Shown piece by piece: positions 59,651-64,000 of a stretch of 64,000 nucleotides of DNA. Each line of letters starts with the position of its first letter. Positions within the stretch are counted from its first letter, which is position 1. The notes below the pieces were generated by a model. That model saw only the letters and a list, made by a program, of their open reading frames with translations, did no database searches and had not been told where the DNA came from. The position numbers were made by a program, and so were the translations under genes. The stretch is from Hymenobacter nivis (GTDB lineage: Bacteria > Bacteroidota > Bacteroidia > Cytophagales > Hymenobacteraceae). The stretch is taken from positions 125,868 through 189,867 of the forward strand of contig NZ_RCYZ01000009.1 of assembly GCF_006439025.1 (NCBI RefSeq), in the 5' to 3' direction.

Positions 59651-61501
59651 CTAGAAGCCCACAGACACTGTGAACGACACCGACACCAGCCGCCCGTTTT
59701 GCCTGCCGGGCAGGAAGCGCGGCAGCTGGCGCGTGGCCGCCAGTAGGGCCGCTTCGCAGTCTCCCCCCACCCCGCGCACTATTTTGGCGTCCGTCACGGT
59801 GCCGTCGGGCCGCACAATGAACGACACGAAGACGCGGCCGGCACAAGCCGCAGCCGGCCGCACCGCCCGCTCGCGGATGGCCGCCTCAATGGCGCCGAGG
59901 CCGCCACCGCCGGGCAGCTCCGGCATCCGCTCCACGTAGGTGTACACCTTGTCCTCCTCCACCTCGGGGGCCGCGGGGGCGGCGGGCGGCGGCAGGGCCA
60001 CGTCGGCGTACGTGCGCACGGCAATGGCGTGGCCGTCGGCGTTGCGGGCGGGGGCCCAGGCGGGCATGGCGCGCACGAGGCGCAGGGCTTCTTCGTCGCA
60101 GCTGGCGCACAGGTGCTGCGTTACCTGGGCCTCGCGCACCCGGCCGTCCACGCCCACTACGAAGCTGACGCCGACGCGGCCGTTCAGGTTTTCTTTGGTC
60201 ACCACGGGCGGCAGCCGCAGGTTTTGGCGCAGGTACGCGCCGAGCCCCGGGGCAGGAAATTTGGGCGCGTAGGCCACGGCCACGTCGTTGGCCCCGAACA
60301 CGTGGCCGGGGCCCAGCAGCGGCACCTGCAGGGCGAGGCTCACCGCTACCGGCTGGCCGTTTTGGCGGCCGGGCACGAAGCGCGGCAGCTGGCCCACCGC
60401 CGCTAGCACCGCCGCGTCGGCCGCGGGGCTCAGGCCGCGGGTAATTTGGGCGGCGCGCACCCGCCCGTTGCGGCCCACCACGAACGACACGCCCACGGGG
60501 CCCTCCACGCGGCCGGCGCGCACCTCGGCCGGCAGCACCGCGTTGCGCTGAATCAGCTGCACCAGCTCGACGGCCCCGCTCTCGCGGGGCAGCCGCGGCA
60601 TCTGCTCCACGTAGGTGTACACCCGGGTAGTGTCGTCGGGCACCACTTCCGGCACGGGGGCCCCAGCCGGCGGGGCGTCGCGCCGGGCCTGCTCCAGCTC
60701 CTCGGGCCGCGGGAAAACGATGGTGCGCCGCAGCCACACGGCCACCGGCTTGTCTTCGTACGTGCCGGGCCGGAAGACGGGCAGGCGGGCCAGGGTTTGC
60801 AAAGCGGCGCGGTTGTAGGGCAGCCCACTGCCGGGGCCCACCAGCGCGTCCACCACGTGGCCAGTGACATCCACGGTGAAAATGACTTCTACTTGGGAGC
60901 GGCCGGGGTTGGCGCCAAGCGAGCCCGCCGGCGGCAACACCAAGCGGCGCTCCAGGGCGGCCTCGATGCTTTCGCCGCTGGGCAGGCGGGGCGAGGCCCA
61001 CGCGCCCCGCTCGCCGATGGGCCAGCCGGGGGGCGGGCGCAGGCCATCCAGGGCTTTGGCGCCGAACTGGTAGGGCCCCAGGGCTCCCACCCCGAGGGTG
61101 TAGTACACGCCCACGGCTTCGCCCTCCTGCCGGGCCGGCACGAAGCGCGGCAGCTTGGCCACCGCCGCCCGCACAGCCAGCTCAAAATCGGGGCCCAACG
61201 CGGTGAGCACCTGCACGCGGCCTACGCGGCCGGTGGCCCCCACCACAAACGTCACCAGGGCCCCGTCGGTAGCTTTGGGGGGCGGGGCCCCGGCCTTGGG
61301 GCGGTACACCAGCCGCTGCTGCACGGCGGCCTGCACGGCCTCGCGGTAGCCGGGGCCGGTGGGCAGGGCGGGCATTTGCGCGGCCTCGGTGTAGATGAGG
61401 GGCAGCGGCTCCTCGCCGGGCAGCCCCTGGCCGGCGGCGGCCAGGGCGCCCAAAATCATCCAACCCCACCCCAGCCAGCGCAACAGCAGCGAAACAATCA
61501 T
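59651..61501 (-). CDS. secreted protein with five TonB C-terminal domains
   Basis: 616 aa from ATG 61501. Signal/anchor segment LLLRWLGWGWMILGALAAAG. Five TonB_C units: about 50-130 (VTFVVGATGRVGRVQVLTAL, AVAKLPRFVPARQEGEAVGV), about 180-260 (VEVIFTVDVTGHVVDALVGP), about 295-385 (YTYVEQMPRLPRESGAVELV; VGVSFVVGRNGRVRAAQITR), about 405-490 (VGVSFVVGVDGRVREAQVTQ, RAMPAWAPARNADGHAIAV), about 515-616 (YTYVERMPELPGGGGLGAIE; VFVSFIVRPDGTVTDAKIVR). Two Pro/Ala/Glu-rich linkers (around 270 and 500) separate groups. Clearly paralogous to the neighbours. Probably periplasmic, partner unknown. Confidence 0.82.
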   Translation of the reverse strand: MIVSLLLRWLGWGWMILGALAAAGQGLPGEEPLPLIYTEAAQMPALPTGPGYREAVQAAVQQRLVYRPKAGAPPPKATDGALVTFVVGATGRVGRVQVLTALGPDFELAVRAAVAKLPRFVPARQEGEAVGVYYTLGVGALGPYQFGAKALDGLRPPPGWPIGERGAWASPRLPSGESIEAALERRLVLPPAGSLGANPGRSQVEVIFTVDVTGHVVDALVGPGSGLPYNRAALQTLARLPVFRPGTYEDKPVAVWLRRTIVFPRPEELEQARRDAPPAGAPVPEVVPDDTTRVYTYVEQMPRLPRESGAVELVQLIQRNAVLPAEVRAGRVEGPVGVSFVVGRNGRVRAAQITRGLSPAADAAVLAAVGQLPRFVPGRQNGQPVAVSLALQVPLLGPGHVFGANDVAVAYAPKFPAPGLGAYLRQNLRLPPVVTKENLNGRVGVSFVVGVDGRVREAQVTQHLCASCDEEALRLVRAMPAWAPARNADGHAIAVRTYADVALPPPAAPAAPEVEEDKVYTYVERMPELPGGGGLGAIEAAIRERAVRPAAACAGRVFVSFIVRPDGTVTDAKIVRGVGGDCEAALLAATRQLPRFLPGRQNGRLVSVSFTVSVGF

Positions 61502-61512
61502 GCCGCAAGCTA
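61502..61512 (-). promoter_or_regulatory. -7-like box TAGCTTGC before the five-domain gene
   Basis: On the minus strand GCTAGCTTGC-GGC-ATG, identical in box and spacing to the neighbouring paralogue. Confidence 0.45.
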
Positions 61513-61600
61513 GCGGTGAACGACGCGCTTAAAACCGCTTTTGCTTTTGGGCCGGTTATTGGCCGCGCTTTGGGCTTAGCCCCGCCGCCGCGGCCATCGG

Positions 61601-62023
61601 CTAAAAAGTAATCGGCACGGTGAGGACGACCGAAACGGGCCGTCTGTTTTGCCGACCGGGGCTAAAGCGCGGCAGCTGGCGGACGGCCGCCAGCACGGCT
61701 TCGTCGCAGCTGGCGGCTAGTCCTTTGATGATTTTAGCCTCGCGCACCACCCCGCTGGGCCCCACCACGAACGAGACGAATACCTTGCCGCCGCAGCCAC
61801 CCGTGGGCGCCACCCGCGCCTGAATAGCCGCCATAATGGCCGCGTTGCTGCCGCCGCCCGGTAGCTGCGGCATCTGCTCGACGTAGGTGTACACACTGGA
61901 CGAGTCGCGCGTGGGCGCGACGCGCACGGCGTTGGGCATAGTTTGGGCCGCAGCGGTACCGGTGGCGGCCAGTAGCACGCTGGCGGCCAGCGCCCAGCGG
62001 CGCGATGAGGGAAAGAAAGTCAT
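61601..62023 (-). CDS. secreted single TonB C-terminal domain protein
   Basis: 140 aa from ATG 62023 (MTFFPSSRRWALAASVLLAA). Signal peptide cleaved near AAAQ. Short linker, then one unit: YTYVEQMPQLPGGGSNAAIM, VFVSFVVGPSGVVREAKIIK, AVRQLPRFSPGRQNRRPVSV, ending VPITF. It is almost identical in layout to the last domain of the five-domain protein (same YTYVE.MP.LPGGG start and Cys pair: GGCGG and ASCDEA). Probably the ancestral or most recent single copy of the family. Confidence 0.82.
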   Translation of the reverse strand: MTFFPSSRRWALAASVLLAATGTAAAQTMPNAVRVAPTRDSSSVYTYVEQMPQLPGGGSNAAIMAAIQARVAPTGGCGGKVFVSFVVGPSGVVREAKIIKGLAASCDEAVLAAVRQLPRFSPGRQNRRPVSVVLTVPITF

Positions 62024-62034
62024 GCCGCAAGGTA
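62024..62034 (-). promoter_or_regulatory. -7-like box TACCTTGC before the single-domain gene
   Basis: On the minus strand TACCTTGC-GGC-ATG. Third copy of the box with the same 3-base spacing. Confidence 0.45.
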
Positions 62035-62122
62035 GGCAGCCGGCGGCGCAGAGGCCACCCCGAACGGCCGCCACCGCCGGGCCGCTGGGGGCCCTAACTG
62101 GTCCGCTTTTTCAAAGCCATTT

Positions 62123-63025
62123 TCAGTCCCACAGGCCGGCGGCCACGCGGAAGGTATTGGCGTGGGCTTCCACGATGTCGGCGATGCGGGCCGAGTAGCC
62201 ACCGCCCATGCACACCACCACGGGCAGGCCGCGGGCGTGGCAGAGGCCGAGTACCAGGGCGTCGCGCTGGCGGCAGCCTTCGCGGCTCAGGGCCAGGTAG
62301 CCGAGCTTGTCGGTGGCCAGCACGTCCACGCCGGCCAGGTAAAAGATGAAGTCGGGGCGCACGCGGTCCACCAGGGGCCCCAGGGTGGCGGCCAGCAGCG
62401 CCAGGTACTCGGCGTCGGCGGTGCCGTCGGGCAGGGGCTGGTCGAGGTCGGAGGTTTCCTTGCGGCCGGGGTAGTTGCGGGCCCCGTGCACCGAGTAGGT
62501 GAACACGCGCGGCTCGTGCTGGAAAATGGCGGCCGTGCCGTTGCCCTGGTGCACGTCCAGGTCCACAATCAGCACCTGCTTGGCCAGGCCGTTGGCCAGC
62601 AGCCAGGCGGCGGCGGCGGCCTGGTCGTTGAGCAGGCAAAAGCCCTCGCCCCGGGCCCGGAAGGCGTGGTGGGTGCCGCCAGCAATGTTGAACGCCGCGC
62701 CGTGCACCAGGGCCCGCCGGGCGCACTCGATGGTGCCGCCGAGGATGGTGATTTCGCGCCTGAACAGCTCCGGCGACCACGGGAAACCGGTCACGCGCTC
62801 CTCCTGCCGCGTGAGCTGGCCGAGGCGCAGGCGCTGGTAATAGTCGGCGTCGTGCACCCGCAAAATATCTTCGTCGGGCGGGGGCGCGGGCACGAAAAAA
62901 TCGGCGGCCGTGGCCGTGCCCTCGTGCAGCAATTGCTCGGGCAGCAGCTCGTACTTCAGCATCGGGAAGCGGTGGGCGGCCGGCAGCGGGTGGGCGTAGC
63001 TGGGGGCAAAGGCAATGGGCAGCAT
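62123..63025 (-). CDS. histone deacetylase superfamily protein (AcuC/APAH-like)
   Basis: 300 aa. Zinc-dependent deacetylase fold. The catalytic and ligand residues are visible: His pair in AAFNIAGGTHHAFRARGEGF, metal Asp and His in VLIVDLDVHQGNGTAAIFQH, second Asp in FIFYLAGVDVLATDKLGYLA, and the Gly-rich VVVCMGGGYSARI. Tyr near the C-terminal Gly loop fits. Such bacterial proteins deacetylate acetyl-lysine proteins, acetoin-pathway enzymes or acetylpolyamines; the substrate is unknown. A TAGCTTCG box abuts its ATG. Confidence 0.9.
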   Translation of the reverse strand: MLPIAFAPSYAHPLPAAHRFPMLKYELLPEQLLHEGTATAADFFVPAPPPDEDILRVHDADYYQRLRLGQLTRQEERVTGFPWSPELFRREITILGGTIECARRALVHGAAFNIAGGTHHAFRARGEGFCLLNDQAAAAAWLLANGLAKQVLIVDLDVHQGNGTAAIFQHEPRVFTYSVHGARNYPGRKETSDLDQPLPDGTADAEYLALLAATLGPLVDRVRPDFIFYLAGVDVLATDKLGYLALSREGCRQRDALVLGLCHARGLPVVVCMGGGYSARIADIVEAHANTFRVAAGLWD

Positions 63026-63033
63026 CGAAGCTA
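63026..63033 (-). promoter_or_regulatory. -7-like box directly in front of the deacetylase start
   Basis: On the minus strand TAGCTTCG is followed at once by ATG 63025. The tightest example of the leaderless layout in this window. Confidence 0.35.
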
Positions 63034-63192
63034 ATTATTGGTTGTCAGGCGTTTGCTGCCATTTGGGCGGATAGTGACCAGCATTTACGCACAAGTAAAC
63101 AGCTCCTGCTTTTGGCACAGCTGCTTGCCATTAAGAACAAAAGCCATCCGCTAATGGCCCGGCACCGAGCTGCGCCTGGCCCCGGGGGCCCT

Positions 63193-63232
63193 AAAAAGCA
63201 AAACGCCTCCCCGCGCGGCGGGAAGGCGTTTT
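63193..63232 (-). terminator. intrinsic terminator after tRNA-Val
   Basis: On the minus strand AAAACGCC-TTCCCGCCGCGCGGGGA-GGCGTTTT then GCTTTTTAG, starting two bases after the tRNA end. Confidence 0.75.
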
Positions 63233-63233
63233 G

Positions 63234-63308
63234 TGAGGCATACTGGGCTCGAACCAGTGACCCCCACCGTGTCAGGGTGGTACTCTGAACCAACTGAGCT
63301 AATACCCC
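63234..63308 (-). tRNA. tRNA-Val(GAC)
   Basis: 75 nt on the minus strand, beginning GGGGTATTAGCTCAGTTGGT. Acceptor stem GGGGTAT with ATGCCTC (one G-U at the second pair and one U-G), D-arm GCTC/GAGT, anticodon arm CCACC-CTGACAC-GGTGG with anticodon GAC, T-arm ACTGG-TTCGAGC-CCAGT, discriminator A. The 3' CCA is not encoded and must be added by CCA-adding enzyme. It reads GUC and GUU valine codons. Confidence 0.95.
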
Positions 63309-63491
63309 AAAGATGCCCGCGCCGGGGGCGGCGGGCCGGGCAAAGGTAGCACTGGCCGGCGGATTTTTGGGCCCCGGGGCCCCAGGTGGGCAACTTTCTG
63401 CCCGCGGCAAAGTATAGGGCATCGTCGATACCCGATGTGAGCCCCGGCGGGGCCGCCGTTTTCTACCCCCCTTTCTATTTTTTCTTTATTT

Positions 63492-64000
63492 ATGAAAAAT
63501 CTTCTCCTCACGCTTATGCTGGGCGCTGCGGCGGCCCCGGCGGCTATGGCCCAGGCACGCGCCGGCGGCAACATGTCTTCGAAAGATTACACCGGCGGCG
63601 CCGTCACCGACTCGCGCAACACCGGCTTCGGCATCAAGGGCGGCTACAACCTGACCAACCTCTACGGCAGCGGCAAGGGCCTGCTCAACCCCGACTACCT
63701 CAACGCTTTCCACGGCGGCATCTACGGCCAGTTCGGCTTCAACCAGGTGTCGTCCGTTCAGGTCGAGCTGCTGTACACCCGCAAGGGCTACACCGCCAAC
63801 TTTGCCGGCGGCGCCTACAACGAGAGCCAGCGCACCACCCGCCTGAATTACTTGCAGTTGCCCATTTTGTACGTGGCCAACTTCACCAAAAACCTGAGCT
63901 TCCACATCGGGCCCCAAGTGTCGCTGCTGACCAACGCCCGGGTGTACGACCAAGACATTGCCCTCTCCAACGGCGGCTTCAACACGCTCGACTACGGCGC
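63492..64000 (+). CDS. outer-membrane beta-barrel (PorT/porin-like) protein, N-terminal part
   Basis: Starts at ATG 63492 and runs off the window. Signal peptide MKNLLLTLMLGAAAAPAAMA. Then FGIKGGYNLTNLYGSGKG, FHGGIYGQFGFNQVSSVQVE, LLYTRKGYTANFAGG, RLNYLQLPILYVANFTKNLS, FHIGPQVSLLTNARVYDQD. The GIKGGYNL, LLYTRKG, YLQLPIL and G(P/V)xxSLL pattern is the PorT-type 8-strand outer-membrane barrel common in Bacteroidota. Function unknown. Truncated by the window end (169 codons present). Confidence 0.85.
   Translation, partial: MKNLLLTLMLGAAAAPAAMAQARAGGNMSSKDYTGGAVTDSRNTGFGIKGGYNLTNLYGSGKGLLNPDYLNAFHGGIYGQFGFNQVSSVQVELLYTRKGYTANFAGGAYNESQRTTRLNYLQLPILYVANFTKNLSFHIGPQVSLLTNARVYDQDIALSNGGFNTLDYG

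Overview
The window looks like chromosomal DNA from a Cytophagales/Hymenobacteraceae bacterium, most likely Hymenobacter or a close relative (inference from content, not a database match). The coding DNA is GC-rich. The proteome is typically Bacteroidota: a SusC/SusD pair with an ECF sigma factor and FecR, proteins with type IX secretion (T9SS) tails, DUF2490 and DUF2141 proteins, PorT-like beta-barrels, and almost no Shine-Dalgarno sequences. The short palindromic word GGGGCCC recurs throughout genes and spacers. I see no insertion sequence, prophage, CRISPR array or rRNA. There is one tRNA, tRNA-Val(GAC).

Layout. 1-4.8 kb: housekeeping and unknown genes (TerC, YajQ, PaaI thioesterase, a NYN nuclease with a cold-shock-like tail, a YdjM-type membrane protein). 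5-8.4 kb: mfd. 8.5-14.1 kb: a secreted peptide, an MG2/plug protein, a FrnE-type DsbA protein, a lipoprotein and an aldo/keto reductase. 14.2-21.1 kb: a complete ECF sigma, FecR, SusC and SusD nutrient-uptake locus. 21.2-24.3 kb: YdeI-like protein, then proB and proA for proline synthesis. 24.3-26.2 kb: DUF2141 protein and type II NADH dehydrogenase. 26.3-30.4 kb: RsbQ-like hydrolase, a ModE-like regulator and a TonB-dependent receptor preceded by two ModE-type operator palindromes. 30.5-37.1 kb: assorted single genes, including an AraC regulator beside a short-chain dehydrogenase. 37.4-49.1 kb: a one-strand nucleotide-synthesis block, pyrF-pyrE-purSL-purQ-purC-purD-purN-purF-purM. 49.1-54.6 kb: small leader-like ORFs, a T9SS cargo protein, an orphan NtrC-type regulator divergent from it across an AT-rich spacer, a 35-residue peptide gene and a small T9SS-tail protein. 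54.8-58 kb: a flavoprotein / type III polyketide synthase / methyltransferase cluster. 57.9-62 kb: three adjacent secreted proteins made almost only of TonB C-terminal domains (four, five and one copies). 62.1-64 kb: histone-deacetylase-family protein, tRNA-Val and the start of an outer-membrane barrel gene.

How genes work together. The strongest functional link is the ModE-like regulator with two GTTATATT-N6-AATAnArC palindromes in the spacer before the adjacent TonB receptor. This predicts an outer-membrane uptake route for molybdate, tungstate or a chelate of them. The purine block supplies most steps from PRPP to IMP (purE/K, purB and purH are not here) and is joined to the last two steps of UMP synthesis. 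The type III PKS trio is a compact biosynthetic cluster of unknown product.

A pattern across the window is a Bacteroidota-style -7 promoter word (TAnnTT..) placed 0-5 bases before the start codon of nine genes, which predicts leaderless or nearly leaderless mRNAs. All functions are read from sequence motifs alone. No homology search was run.
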